From Nocardia amamiensis (GTDB taxonomy: Bacteria; Actinomycetota; Actinomycetes; Mycobacteriales; Mycobacteriaceae), in assembly GCF_015477605.1 (NCBI RefSeq), contig NZ_JADLQX010000004.1, positions 248,001-312,000 of the forward strand: 64,000 bases of DNA, read 5' to 3'. The notes under the pieces are model-generated. The model worked only from the letters and a program-made list of their open reading frames with translations. It searched no databases and had not been told where the DNA came from. Position numbers and translations under genes: made by a program. Each line of letters begins with the position of its first letter. The stretch's first letter is position 1. This document shows positions 6,844 through 16,274 of this stretch, in pieces.

Positions 6844-9255
6844 TCAGGCCGCCGACGTGACGCGATAGACGTCGTAGACGCCTTCGACGTTGCGCACCAC
6901 ATTCAGCAAGTGCCCCAAGTGTTTCGGGTCGCCCATCTCGAAGGTGAACTTGCTGATCGCCACCCGGTCGCCGTGCGTGGCCACCGATGCGGACAGGATG
7001 TTCACCTTCTCGTCGGCCAGCACCTTCGTCACGTCGGACAGCAGGCGGGTGCGATCGAGCGCCTCGATCTGGATGGCGACCAGGAACACCGACGACGGCG
7101 ACGGCGCCCAGGACACCTCGATGATGCGTTCGGCCTGATCACGCAGCGAACCGGCGTTGGTGCAGTCGGTGCGGTGCACGCTCACCGCCCCACCGCGGGT
7201 CACGAAGCCCATGATCTCGTCACCGGGCACCGGGGTGCAGCATTTCGCCAGCTTGGCGACCGTGCCGGGCGCACCGGGGATCAGCACGCCCGCGTCGCCG
7301 GTGACCCGCTGCCTGCTCGGCGTCGTCGACGGCGTGGAGCGCTCGGCCAGCTCGTTCTCCACGTCGCCGATGCCGCCGAGCTGGGCCATCAGGCGCTGCA
7401 CCACGTGGTGCGCGGAGACCTGGTGCTCGCCGACCGCGGTGTAGAGCGTGGAAATGTCGCTGTAGTGCAGTTCATGGGCCACCGCGGTCATCGCGTCGAC
7501 GCTCATCAACCGCTGCAACGGCAGCCCGACGCGGCGGACCTCCTTGGAGATCTGCTCCTTGCCGCTCTCCAGGGCCTCCTCGCGCCGCTCCTTGGCGAAC
7601 CATTGGCGAATCTTCGCCTTGGCGCGTGGGGACACCACGAAGTTCTGCCAGTCGCGACTGGGTCCGGCGTTCTGCGCCTTGGAGGTGAACACCTCGACGA
7701 CCTCGCCATTCTCCAGCTGGCGCTCCAGCGCGACCAAGCGGCCGTTCACCCGGGCGCCGATGCAGCGGTGCCCGACCTCGGTGTGCACGGCGTAGGCGAA
7801 GTCGACCGGCGTCGACTTCTGCGGCAGGGTGATCACGTCGCCCTTCGGCGTGAAGACGAAGATCTCCGGCGACTTCAGGTCGAAGCGCAACGACTCCAGG
7901 AACTCGGCCGGGTCGGCGGCCTCACGCTGCCAGTCCAGCAACTGCCGCATCCACGCCATGTCGTCGACCTCGGCGGTGTCGTTGGAGTGCTTACCGCGGG
8001 TCTCCTTGTAGCGCCAGTGCGCGGCGATGCCGAACTCTGCGGTGCGGTGCATGTCCTGGGTGCGAATCTGCACTTCCAGCGGCTTGCCGTCCGGCCCGAC
8101 CACCGTGGTGTGCAGGGACTGGTAGACGCCGTAGCGCGGCTGGGCGATGTAGTCCTTGAACCGGCCCGCCATCGGCTGCCACAGCGAGTGCACGACGCCG
8201 ACGGCCGCGTAGCAATCGCGCACCTCGTCGCAGAGGATGCGAATGCCGACCAAGTCGTGGATGTCGTCGAAGTCCTTCCCCTTGACGATCATCTTCTGGT
8301 AGATCGACCAGTAGTGCTTCGGGCGGCCCTCGACGATCGCGTTGATCCGGGAAGCGGCCAGCGTGTTGACGATCTCGGCGCGCACCTTCGCCAGGTAGGT
8401 GTCGCGGGAGGGCGCGCGGTCGGCGACCAGACGGACGATCTCGTCGTACTTCTTCGGATGCAGGATCGCGAAGGCGAGGTCCTCCAGCTCCCACTTCACC
8501 GTCGCCATGCCGAGGCGATGGGCAAGCGGCGCGATGACCTCCAAGGTCTCCTTGGCCTTCTTGGCCTGTTTCTCCGGCGGCAGGAAACGCATGGTGCGCA
8601 TGTTGTGCAGCCGGTCGGCGACCTTGATCACCAGCACGCGCGGGTCGCGGGCCATCGCGATGATCATCTTGCGGATGGTCTCCGCCTCGGCGGCCGCGCC
8701 CAGGTTGACCTTGTCCAGTTTGGTCACGCCGTCGACCAGGTGTGCGACCTCGGAGCCGAAATCCTGGGTGAGCTGCTCCAGACTGTAGCCGGTGTCCTCG
8801 ACGGTGTCGTGCAGCAGCGCGGCCACCAGCGTGGTGGTGTCCATGCCGAGCTCGGCCAAGATGTTGGCCACGGCGAGCGGATGGGTGATGTAGGGATCGC
8901 CGGATTTGCGGAACTGATGCTTGTGCCGCTCGTCGGCCACGTCGAATGCGCGCTGCAGCCGCGTCAGGTTCGCCTTCGGGTAGAGCTCGCGGTGCACGGT
9001 GGCCAGCGGTTCCAGCACCGGTTTGACCGCCGCGATGCCGCGCTGACCGGTCATGCGGCGGGCCAGGCGCGCACGTACCCGGCGCGAAGCCGAGGTGGGG
9101 ACGGCGGCGGTGGTGCCGGGCTGACGCACGGGCGACGTGTTCGCGGCTGCCGGTTGCTTCGCGGGCTGCGCGCCGTCGGAGGCGGCCGAGGCACCGTTCG
9201 GCTGCGGGCCCGATGTCGATTGCTCGACCTTCGCCTCGCCCAGATGCTGAGTCAT
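6844..9255 (-). CDS. rel: Bifunctional (p)ppGpp synthetase/hydrolase Rel
   Basis: This 803-residue protein makes and degrades the alarmone (p)ppGpp in the stringent response. After a disordered N-terminus of about 85 residues come the HD hydrolase domain ([10 protein letters not shown] at about 165), the synthetase domain ([12 protein letters not shown], then [20 protein letters not shown]), a TGS domain ([12 protein letters not shown]), a helical/zinc-finger segment ([14 protein letters not shown]) and a C-terminal ACT domain. The RFKD motif is the version I associate with bifunctional rather than synthetase-only enzymes. In mycobacteria rel follows apt directly. Here about 4.7 kb of other genes separate them. 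The gene ends 285 bp before the cutinase start, with no clear hairpin in the gap. Confidence 0.97.
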   Translation of the reverse strand: MTQHLGEAKVEQSTSGPQPNGASAASDGAQPAKQPAAANTSPVRQPGTTAAVPTSASRRVRARLARRMTGQRGIAAVKPVLEPLATVHRELYPKANLTRLQRAFDVADERHKHQFRKSGDPYITHPLAVANILAELGMDTTTLVAALLHDTVEDTGYSLEQLTQDFGSEVAHLVDGVTKLDKVNLGAAAEAETIRKMIIAMARDPRVLVIKVADRLHNMRTMRFLPPEKQAKKAKETLEVIAPLAHRLGMATVKWELEDLAFAILHPKKYDEIVRLVADRAPSRDTYLAKVRAEIVNTLAASRINAIVEGRPKHYWSIYQKMIVKGKDFDDIHDLVGIRILCDEVRDCYAAVGVVHSLWQPMAGRFKDYIAQPRYGVYQSLHTTVVGPDGKPLEVQIRTQDMHRTAEFGIAAHWRYKETRGKHSNDTAEVDDMAWMRQLLDWQREAADPAEFLESLRFDLKSPEIFVFTPKGDVITLPQKSTPVDFAYAVHTEVGHRCIGARVNGRLVALERQLENGEVVEVFTSKAQNAGPSRDWQNFVVSPRAKAKIRQWFAKERREEALESGKEQISKEVRRVGLPLQRLMSVDAMTAVAHELHYSDISTLYTAVGEHQVSAHHVVQRLMAQLGGIGDVENELAERSTPSTTPSRQRVTGDAGVLIPGAPGTVAKLAKCCTPVPGDEIMGFVTRGGAVSVHRTDCTNAGSLRDQAERIIEVSWAPSPSSVFLVAIQIEALDRTRLLSDVTKVLADEKVNILSASVATHGDRVAISKFTFEMGDPKHLGHLLNVVRNVEGVYDVYRVTSAA

Positions 9256-9772
9256 GCCACCACCTCTCCGCGCCTCGATCGGAACACCCTATCCGACCGG
9301 TGCAACCTCCCGGACCACCACTTTAGTCCGGCCGAAGGGCGAACGTGCCGCACAGCTGACGTGGCACGCCTGCGGCGGTCTCCGGACCAGCGGTGGACAC
9401 GCTGTCCGCGCAGGTCGGCCGCGCCCACCAACCGTCACGTAACAGACACGCCCGAGGCTGCCCGCCCCCTGTGTGCGCTGCGAACGCGGCTGTTCAACTG
9501 CGCTCTACCAGTGTTAACAGGACGGTTCGCCGGTACGGGGTCGCCGCGTGGGTCAAGGATCGCCGCGGTCCGGGCGTCGGGGGGCGGTCAACGCCGGGAC
9601 CAGCAATTCGGTCCGAGGCACGTCGTGGGCGCGACGCGGCGGGCCGAAGGCGAATCCTGCTCCGGACGTGCCGACGCCGGGTGTCGAACATCCGGGGCGG
9701 AGCGATCCGCCGCGTTCGGCGACGGCGCCGGCGCTCAGCACTGTGGTATTCCAGGTCCGGTCGGTGGTGTGA
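9256..9772. other. Gene-free stretch upstream of rel
   Basis: These 517 bases lie between the rel start and the stop of the phosphodiesterase-like gene, both on the minus strand. Short open frames on both strands are Arg/Pro/Ala-rich and resemble no protein I know, so I treat them as random. The stretch must hold the rel promoter. I could not pick a convincing -10/-35 pair by eye. Confidence 0.5.
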
Positions 9773-10762
9773 TCAACGAACCGCGGCGGGTTCGGGTTCG
9801 GTCGCCGGCCACCGGATAGCTGCCTGGTCGGGCCGGAAGGAGCGGCCGTCCAGGTCGGAGGGCTGGGTCACCTCGAGAATGTCGAGCACCGTCGGGGTGA
9901 TGTCGACCAGGGTTGCTGGGGTGCTGGTGGTGCCGGACCGGAAATCGGGGCCCCTGGCGATGACGAAATTGGTCGTCTCGTCCGGCGATTGGCCGCCGTG
10001 CCCGCCTTTCGGCGTGTGACCGTGATCGGCCGTGACGAGTATGGTCCACCGCTCAGCGGGGTGCGCGGCGGCGCGGGCGTCGACGGCGGCGACGATCCGG
10101 CCCACCAGGGCATCTATGCGCGTCACGGCGTCGAGGTAGGCGCGTGACGCGCCGCCGGACTCGTGACCGGCGCGGTCCACTTGGTCCAGGTGTGTGAAGA
10201 CCAGGTCGGGCGCGAACTTGCCGATGGCGGCGACCACGGCGGCGGCGGTAGCGGCGTCGGTCCTGGATTCGTCCGGGTCGTCCGGCGCGGGGGCGGTGGA
10301 GACCACCACGTCGGCACGCGGGGTTCCGCTGCCCGCCATAGTGGCGATCTGGTCCCAGGTCGCGATCGAGTGGGTCTTCAGTCCGGGGCGGGCGCGCTCG
10401 AGCTGGGTGAAGACCGTCGGATACCGCGTGAACGGCGCGGCGGTGAATTGGTTGTTCGTGATGCCGTGCTTACGGTCCCACACCCCGGTGAGCACGCTGG
10501 CCCACGACGGACCGGAAATGGTGATGTGCGGCGCGATCGAGGAGCGGCTCAGCAAGCCCTCGCCGCTGAGCCGCAACAGATTCGGCGCCCGCGCCTGTTC
10601 GATCTTGCTGTACATCAGCCCGTCCAGGCCGATCACGACGACCTTGGCCACCGGCGCCTCCGCCGCGCCGACGCCCGCCGCGACGGTCATCGGAAGGACC
10701 GTAGCAGCCAGGACGGCAACGGCTTTCGACAGCAGCTGCGTGCGGCTCATACCGCGAACCAT
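9773..10762 (-). CDS. Exported alkaline-phosphatase-superfamily phosphodiesterase/pyrophosphatase
   Basis: The 329-residue product has a signal peptide (cleavage near VGAAEA, residue 34). The mature part has the alkaline phosphatase superfamily layout seen in type I phosphodiesterases: VVIGLDGLMYSKI with the first metal Asp, SGPSWASVLTGV with the Ser/Thr nucleophile region, FTHLDQVDRAGHESG and VTADHGHTPKGGHGG with metal-binding Asp and His residues. Such enzymes cleave phosphodiester or pyrophosphate bonds of nucleotides or lipid headgroups outside the cell. The substrate is not evident. The first ATG has a GGAG a few bases upstream. A second ATG four codons later is possible. It stands alone between rel and a gene relic. 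Confidence 0.85.
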   Translation of the reverse strand: MVRGMSRTQLLSKAVAVLAATVLPMTVAAGVGAAEAPVAKVVVIGLDGLMYSKIEQARAPNLLRLSGEGLLSRSSIAPHITISGPSWASVLTGVWDRKHGITNNQFTAAPFTRYPTVFTQLERARPGLKTHSIATWDQIATMAGSGTPRADVVVSTAPAPDDPDESRTDAATAAAVVAAIGKFAPDLVFTHLDQVDRAGHESGGASRAYLDAVTRIDALVGRIVAAVDARAAAHPAERWTILVTADHGHTPKGGHGGQSPDETTNFVIARGPDFRSGTTSTPATLVDITPTVLDILEVTQPSDLDGRSFRPDQAAIRWPATEPEPAAVR

Positions 10763-10972
10763 GCGGCTCCGACCGCGGTCCGGGATAGCCGTTCGCGGGA
10801 GTGTTCATGGACGTTTCATCGGCGCCCCAACCGCCCGTTGCCCCACTGAACATGCCCGAAACACGACATAGCGGAAAGCTATATCCAAGGCCCCCTGGGA
10901 GTGTCCGACCCGTGAACGCCGGATTTCCGGCACGCGACCGGTTTCGGCCGTCGAGCCCGCGACAGCCTCCCC

Positions 10973-11230
10973 ATGCCGGGAGCATGCCTTGACACCCTGG
11001 CCGGTGAGCCGCCCAAGATCTACCCCGGACTGGGCTGCCACGCCCTCGCCGAGGTCGTCGACGCGGGCGGAGCGCTGCTCGCGATGCACGGGCATGCCCA
11101 CGGCGGAACCGAGTTCGGCCACACTCCCGGCGGTTCGCCGGTCCGCAATGTCTCCTACCCGGTGCTCGGCCGGACTTACGCCGTCTACGAGGTTGTCCCC
11201 GGCTCGCCCCGTCCGGAGACAGCCGGGTAG
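10973..11230 (+). pseudogene. C-terminal relic of a calcineurin-like metallophosphoesterase
   Basis: This 85-codon plus-strand frame reads as the last part of a metallophosphoesterase: GEPPKIYPGLG, then the metal-site motif HGHAHGGTEFG, TPGGSPVRNVSYPV and a final TYAVYEV. In full proteins this follows about 200 residues that hold the N-terminal DxH and NHD motifs. None of that is visible between 10763 and 10972. The fragment therefore lacks half the dimetal site and cannot be an active enzyme. It is unlikely to be translated, having no clear ribosome-binding site. The pattern is that of a gene truncated by deletion next to the phosphodiesterase gene. Confidence 0.75.
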
Positions 11231-11342
11231 ATACCGCACCCGCCATGACGTTCGCCGCTCACTGTTGTTGTTCACCCTCGCCGCGCGGGCCGAGATCGGC
11301 GGTGCCTGGCCGGTGTGGCGGGCTGGGCGATGACGGCCCAGT

Positions 11343-11969
11343 TCATTCCTCAGCGCCGAATGCCCAGACCGCGGCCGGTCGCCCAGTCGCTTTGACGCGA
11401 CGCCGTTCAGCGGTGCGCGCCAGGCCGGGTATCGCCGCCAGAGTGCGGTTGAGGTTGGCGGCGTCGGGCCGCGCGCCCGACAGCGCCGTGGCGGCCTCGA
11501 CCGCCCTGGTCGCGGGGAACTCCTCACCGAGCAGTGCCCGGGTGAACGTCAGGTCCTTCCACAGCAACCGCGTCAGCACGCGGCGGGCCACCTCGGTGAT
11601 CCGGTTGTGGTCGAACGCCAATTCGGGTATCTCGTCGAACTCGACCCACCGCGCCGGTCCCTCATGCGGCCCCACCACCGCCCACATCGCGATCGAGAGT
11701 GTCGGCCCACGCGGGTCACGGTTCGGCTCGTCGAAGGTGATCAACTGCCCGACCGCACCGACTGCGGCATCCGGCACGCCCAGCTTCACGCACACCGCCC
11801 GTCGCGCCGCGGCCGCCAGCCGCTCCCCTCGGGCGAGCAACACGCCGGGCAACGCCAACTCCCCCGCGTACGGCTCCACAGCCCGGGGCGCGATCCCGAT
11901 CCGCACGGCACCGTCCTCGTCCCAGAACCGCACCGCCACGACATCCACCGAAACGACGGATTGCTCCAC
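11343..11969 (-). CDS. NrtR-family NUDIX-like transcriptional regulator
   Basis: The 208-residue protein has an N-terminal NUDIX-fold domain (about 1-130) and a C-terminal winged-helix segment (about 135-205) ending in VKATGRPAAVWAFG, typical of NrtR regulators. NrtR proteins bind ADP-ribose or related ligands and repress NAD or sugar metabolism genes. The NUDIX box is degenerate: the region after GVLLARGERLA reads RAVCVKLG where active enzymes have REUxEExG. Hydrolase activity is therefore unlikely and a sensor role fits better. Its targets are unknown. No NAD biosynthesis gene is adjacent, and the closest neighbours are the ABC-F ATPase and a metallophosphoesterase relic. Confidence 0.8.
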   Translation of the reverse strand: MEQSVVSVDVVAVRFWDEDGAVRIGIAPRAVEPYAGELALPGVLLARGERLAAAARRAVCVKLGVPDAAVGAVGQLITFDEPNRDPRGPTLSIAMWAVVGPHEGPARWVEFDEIPELAFDHNRITEVARRVLTRLLWKDLTFTRALLGEEFPATRAVEAATALSGARPDAANLNRTLAAIPGLARTAERRRVKATGRPAAVWAFGAEE

Positions 11970-12151
11970 GCCGACCCATCCTGCCCGACGACCCGCACAT
12001 CACGCGGACCCTGTCTCGCGATGCGCCGAAAGCGATCCGCCGTCCGCACGGGCCGAACTGATCGACGCCGCGTACGCCCGGTTCTTCGTGCCGTTCTACG
12101 CCAGGCCACCGCTGGCGGCCGAGGATCTCGATCCCGGCTGGGACGACACCC

Positions 12152-13741
12152 CTACGTCATCAGCGTCTCGGACAGTCCGTCGGCGGTGAGCTCCAGCCGC
12201 CGGGTCACCCCGATGTCGTCGAGGAAGCGCGGGTCGTGACTGACCACGATCAACGCGCCCTCGAAGCCCGCCAGCGCCTGGGTGAGGTGCTCCAGACTGG
12301 GCAGGTCGAGGTTGTTGGTCGGCTCGTCCAGCAGCAGCAGCTTCGGCGCCGGGTCGGCCAGCAACAGCATGGCCAGCGCGGCGCGCAACCGTTCGCCGCC
12401 GGACAGCGCCGCGGCGGCGACGTCCGCGTCCGCTCCGCGGAACAGGAAGCGGGCCAGCTGGGCCCGGATCCGTTCCGCGGATGCGTGCGGCGCCGTCGAC
12501 GCGACGTTCTCGAACACCGATCGCCGCTCGTCGAACACGTCCAGCCGCTGCGGCAGCATGCGCCACGGGACTCTCGGACCCTGCTGCGCGATACGGCGCA
12601 GCAGGGTCGTCTTGCCGACACCATTGCGGCCGGTCAGCGCGATTCGCTCCGGACCGGACACCCGCAACGACACCGTCGGACCGCAGGCCAGCTCTACCCG
12701 ATCCAGCTCGATCACGTCTTGGCCCGGATACAGCCGCGTGTCCGGCAGGTCCACCCGGATCTCCCGGTCGTCACGCAGCAGCTCCTTGGCCTGCTCGAGC
12801 TGATCCTTGGCGGTGTCCAGCTTCTCGATGTGGTTGTTACGCAGCTTGCCCGCCGCCACCTGAGCCTGCCGTTTGCGTTCGCCCATCACGATTTTCGGCT
12901 CCCGCTTCTGGTCCCACATCTTCTGCCCGTAACGCAGTCGGCGATCCAGTTTGATGCGTGCCTCGACGAGCTCTCGCGCCTGCTTGCGCACGTCGCTGCG
13001 CGCGTCCCGGATGGCCGCGCGGGCGGCTTCCTGCTCCGCGGCGATGATGCGCTCGTACTCGCTGAAATTGCCGCCGAACAAGCGCAATTCGCCGTTGCGC
13101 AGCTCCGCGATGGCCGACATCCGTTCCAGCAGCTCACGATCGTGACTGACCGTGAGTACTGTGCCGGAGAACTGCCCGACCACGTCGTAGAGCCGTCCGC
13201 GGGCCACCTGGTCCAGATTGTTCGTCGGTTCGTCCAGCAGCAGCACGTCGGGCTCGGCTAGCAGCTCGGCGACCAGCCCGAGCAGGACGGTCTCGCCACC
13301 GGACAGGGTGTCGAGCGTGCGGTCGAGCTGCTGCGCCGACTCGGCGACGTAGTGCAGGCCGAGCCTGGCCAGCAGCGCCAGCGCCCGTTCCTCGACGTCC
13401 CAGTGATTGCCGACCACGTCGAAGTCGGTCTCGCTGCCAGCGCCTGATTCGATGCGGTGCAACGCTTTTCGAACTTCCGCGATGCCGAGGACGGTGTCCA
13501 CTCGCTGCCCGGCGCCCAGACCGAGGTCTTGGCGCAGATACCCGAGATGCCCGGTCACCGTGATGGACCCGCGCACGGGCTTCAGCTGACCGGCGATCAA
13601 CCGCAGCAGAGTGGACTTGCCCGCACCATTTCCGCCGACCAGGCCGATGTGGCCGGGCCCGAGGACGGCGTCGAGCCCGTCGAAGACGGGGGTGCCGTCC
13701 GGCCAGGAGAACGTGAGATCGGAAAAGGACAGATTGGTCAT
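12152..13741 (-). CDS. ABC-F family ATPase (ribosome-associated or antibiotic-protection type)
   Basis: This 529-residue soluble protein has two ABC domains: Walker A GGNGAGKSTLLR at about 36 with LSGGE at about 158, and GRNGVGKTTLLR at about 373 with a second LSGGERLRAAL. Each has a DEPTNNLD motif, and a charged linker of about 80 residues joins them (EARIKLDRRLRYGQKMWD). There is no membrane segment. ABC-F proteins act on the ribosome, some protecting it from antibiotics. The exact subgroup cannot be told here. A GGGAG precedes the ATG. The 178-bp leader between apt and this gene is long enough for attenuation, but no obvious leader peptide was found. The gene separates rel from apt, unlike the mycobacterial order. 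Confidence 0.92.
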   Translation of the reverse strand: MTNLSFSDLTFSWPDGTPVFDGLDAVLGPGHIGLVGGNGAGKSTLLRLIAGQLKPVRGSITVTGHLGYLRQDLGLGAGQRVDTVLGIAEVRKALHRIESGAGSETDFDVVGNHWDVEERALALLARLGLHYVAESAQQLDRTLDTLSGGETVLLGLVAELLAEPDVLLLDEPTNNLDQVARGRLYDVVGQFSGTVLTVSHDRELLERMSAIAELRNGELRLFGGNFSEYERIIAAEQEAARAAIRDARSDVRKQARELVEARIKLDRRLRYGQKMWDQKREPKIVMGERKRQAQVAAGKLRNNHIEKLDTAKDQLEQAKELLRDDREIRVDLPDTRLYPGQDVIELDRVELACGPTVSLRVSGPERIALTGRNGVGKTTLLRRIAQQGPRVPWRMLPQRLDVFDERRSVFENVASTAPHASAERIRAQLARFLFRGADADVAAAALSGGERLRAALAMLLLADPAPKLLLLDEPTNNLDLPSLEHLTQALAGFEGALIVVSHDPRFLDDIGVTRRLELTADGLSETLMT

Positions 13742-13919
13742 GCCAACTCCCAGAGGTTGCGACGGATGCGCGGCGCGCGAATGCGGACCGCCCGAGTGGC
13801 TACCTCAGATGAGCAACGGCGTGACTCCGATCAACGGGAACAAGACCTGCCTAGGTTAAACCCAGTGACGGCGAATGCGCCAGTGAAATTCGGATCACAT
13901 GGTCGATTCCCGTGCGCCG

Positions 13920-14492
13920 CTAGACCTGCACGATGGAGGTCAGCGAGTAGTCGCCTTGCCGTTCGCGGCCGCCGAGGAAGGTCAGCTCCAGCACCACCGC
14001 CGCGGCGACGACCTCGGCCCCCGCCTCCTTGAACAGCTCGGCCGCGGCGGCGAGGGTGCCACCGGTGGCGAGCACGTCGTCGAGCAGCAGAACGCGGCGG
14101 CCGCGCAGCTCGACGCCGTTCGCGGGAATCTCCAACGCGGCCGTGCCGTACTCGAGGCTGAATTCCCGGCTGATCACCGGCGGCGGCAACTTGCCCGCCT
14201 TGCGGACCGCGAGCACACCGGTGCCCAGGCTCGCCGCGACACCGGCTCCCAGCAGGAAACCACGGGCGTCGACACCGGCCACGAGATCGGCATCGGGTGC
14301 GCACGCCGCCAAGCAGTCGATCACAGCACGGAAGCCCTCGGCGTCGGCGAACACCGGTGTCAGATCCGCGAAACGCACTCCGGCGGTGGGAAAGTCGTCG
14401 TGCCAGCGGGTCAAACGATCGACCACCTCGGCGGCTTTGGTGGTCCGTTCGGCGGCTACGTCTTCGGACTCGATCGCCGCGTGCTTGCTCAT
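13920..14492 (-). CDS. apt: Adenine phosphoribosyltransferase
   Basis: The ATG at 14492 (MSKHAAIES) follows a strong GGAGAGG and gives 190 residues. The enzyme joins adenine to PRPP, yielding AMP in purine salvage. The type I phosphoribosyltransferase signature [20 protein letters not shown] lies at about 132-151 and binds [18 protein letters not shown] is the adenine-site loop typical of Apt. The upstream substrate-binding lipoprotein gene ends 38 bp away. This lipoprotein-apt order is the same as I remember in mycobacteria, where rel follows directly. Here the ABC-F gene comes next. Confidence 0.95.
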   Translation of the reverse strand: MSKHAAIESEDVAAERTTKAAEVVDRLTRWHDDFPTAGVRFADLTPVFADAEGFRAVIDCLAACAPDADLVAGVDARGFLLGAGVAASLGTGVLAVRKAGKLPPPVISREFSLEYGTAALEIPANGVELRGRRVLLLDDVLATGGTLAAAAELFKEAGAEVVAAAVVLELTFLGGRERQGDYSLTSIVQV

Positions 14493-14530
14493 CGACACCT
14501 CTCCATGATCACTTTCACCCACACCATCCG

Positions 14531-16252
14531 TCACCGCTCGAGCACCCACCGGTCCATGTTCCAGCCCGACCCGGCCTGGGTGGGGCCGGCTATTCCGTTG
14601 CGCAGCCCCTTGCCGAAGGCGATCGTGCGCGGGGTGGCGAACAACGGGATGCTCGGCAGCTCCGCCCACAGCAGGTTCTCGGCCTCGGTGAGCAGACTCA
14701 GCTGTGTGGCCGAATTGTTGTCGGCCGCAAGCTGCTCGGTGATCGCATCGTAACGGCCGTTGCCGAACCGTCCGACATTGAGCCCGTTACCGGTACGCAA
14801 CGCGCTGGTCGCGGCCACCGCCTCGATCGAGCCGGCCGGACCGGGCGCAGAGGCGGTGCCGCCGAGGACCGCGTCGACCTTCCCCTCGGTGAGCCGGGAC
14901 GGGGTGAAATCGGGCGCACCGGCGTCCACCACGGTGATCCCCGCCGGTTTGCAGGCATCGGCGATCATCGTGACGGTCTGGGCGCGGCGGTCGTCCGGAC
15001 CCAGGTAGCCGATGCGGACGGTCGGGTTCGGCGCGCCGGATGCGGAGACCGCCTTGGCCGCGTTCGCCACATCGCCGCCGGAGTACTTGTCCGCCGCACC
15101 GATGACCGCCGGATACAACAGCGAATCCTGCTGGACGATATGCGCGTTCAGCGGGCCGGAGCCGAGCCCGGACTTCGGCGCGTCCGGGACCTTCCCGAGT
15201 TTGTCGAACAGGGCCTGCCGCGGCAGGCACAGCGCGAACGCCCGGCGCGCCTGCACCGAGGAGAACACTCCCCCGGTCGCCAGCACCAACTGCTCGGCGC
15301 CGCGTCCCGGTACGGTGTGCACCGAAAAGCCGCTCAGGTTCACGTCTTTCACCGAGCCGGCGCCGATGTCGACCACGCCGACGGCGTTCTGGCCGATCTT
15401 CTGCTTCAGATCGAAGTTCTTGGGCCACACCACGATACGTCCGGTCGCCGGCTTGTTGCCCCACCAGCGCTCGTTGGTGACCAGCACCAAACCCTCCTCC
15501 CTGCTGAAGGATTCGATGCGGTAGGGCCCCGACGACGGGAATCGAGCCGGATCGAGCCGGCCGTCGGCCGGGATGGTCCAGCCAGTGTTCCAGAACTCCG
15601 CGAGCCTGCCGACGGCGTTCGGGTCGCCGGCCTGCAACGCCGACACCACGTTGGGCACGTTCGCCGCCCGGGCCGCGACGTGCGCGGGCATCAACTCCCC
15701 CGCCGCGAACAGAGTGCGCCACGGCAGGTAGTGCCGGCCGGGCCGGAAGACGACGGTGGCATCCCGCGAGCCGGGCTGGCACTCGACCCGCTCGATGTCG
15801 TCGTAACCGGCGGTGCTCGCGGCGTCGAACAGCGGGACCGTCCCTCGGTCACCGGGCTTGGTGAACCGCCCGCTGCGGGCGGCCCAGGCCAGCACCAAGT
15901 CGTCGCACGAGGTCGGCACGCCATCGGAGTACACCCCGTCGGGATTCAGGCGGTACTGGATGGTCTGCGACTCGCCGGGCACCTCCTTGGCGGTGCCCAG
16001 GTCGGTGTCGGCCACCTGCTGACCATCCGGACCGGTGTAGAAGAAACCGGTCAGCACCCGGGAGAACACCGCGGTGGAGCCGGAACTCGCACCGAGCGTG
16101 CTGCCGCCGTTGTAGCTGGCGATGGTGGCGTCGGTGGCGTAGCCGATCGACGGCACCTGACTCTTGCCGGAGCAGCCTGCCACCAGCCCGGCGGCCAGCG
16201 TGCCCGCAGTGAGTGCCCCGATCAGTCGTACCGCCGTGCGTGGCTGTCGCAT
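14531..16252 (-). CDS. Lipoprotein, family 5 extracellular solute-binding protein (oligopeptide type)
   Basis: The ATG at 16252 ([10 protein letters not shown]) gives 573 residues with a lipoprotein signal ending GLVAGCSGK, so the protein is anchored outside the membrane. The rest has the size and pattern of family 5 solute-binding proteins: [16 protein letters not shown] near residue 130 and [16 protein letters not shown]. These normally feed oligopeptides or nickel to an ABC permease. No permease gene is adjacent, so it may work with a distant transporter or have another role. It lies between secF and apt as its counterpart does in mycobacteria, and it starts 22 bp after secF. Confidence 0.9.
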   Translation of the reverse strand: MRQPRTAVRLIGALTAGTLAAGLVAGCSGKSQVPSIGYATDATIASYNGGSTLGASSGSTAVFSRVLTGFFYTGPDGQQVADTDLGTAKEVPGESQTIQYRLNPDGVYSDGVPTSCDDLVLAWAARSGRFTKPGDRGTVPLFDAASTAGYDDIERVECQPGSRDATVVFRPGRHYLPWRTLFAAGELMPAHVAARAANVPNVVSALQAGDPNAVGRLAEFWNTGWTIPADGRLDPARFPSSGPYRIESFSREEGLVLVTNERWWGNKPATGRIVVWPKNFDLKQKIGQNAVGVVDIGAGSVKDVNLSGFSVHTVPGRGAEQLVLATGGVFSSVQARRAFALCLPRQALFDKLGKVPDAPKSGLGSGPLNAHIVQQDSLLYPAVIGAADKYSGGDVANAAKAVSASGAPNPTVRIGYLGPDDRRAQTVTMIADACKPAGITVVDAGAPDFTPSRLTEGKVDAVLGGTASAPGPAGSIEAVAATSALRTGNGLNVGRFGNGRYDAITEQLAADNNSATQLSLLTEAENLLWAELPSIPLFATPRTIAFGKGLRNGIAGPTQAGSGWNMDRWVLER

Positions 16253-16274
16253 GAAACCCCCTGCCTCGTGGTGG

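Noticed and set aside
9256..9772. Short frames upstream of rel as small genes
   Set aside because: No ribosome-binding site, no conserved-looking motif and atypical composition.
6910..9819. Very long open frame (about 970 codons) antisense to rel
   Set aside because: It mirrors the codons of rel on the opposite strand, has Arg/Gly/His-rich composition and no recognisable motif. Long antisense frames are normal at this G+C content.
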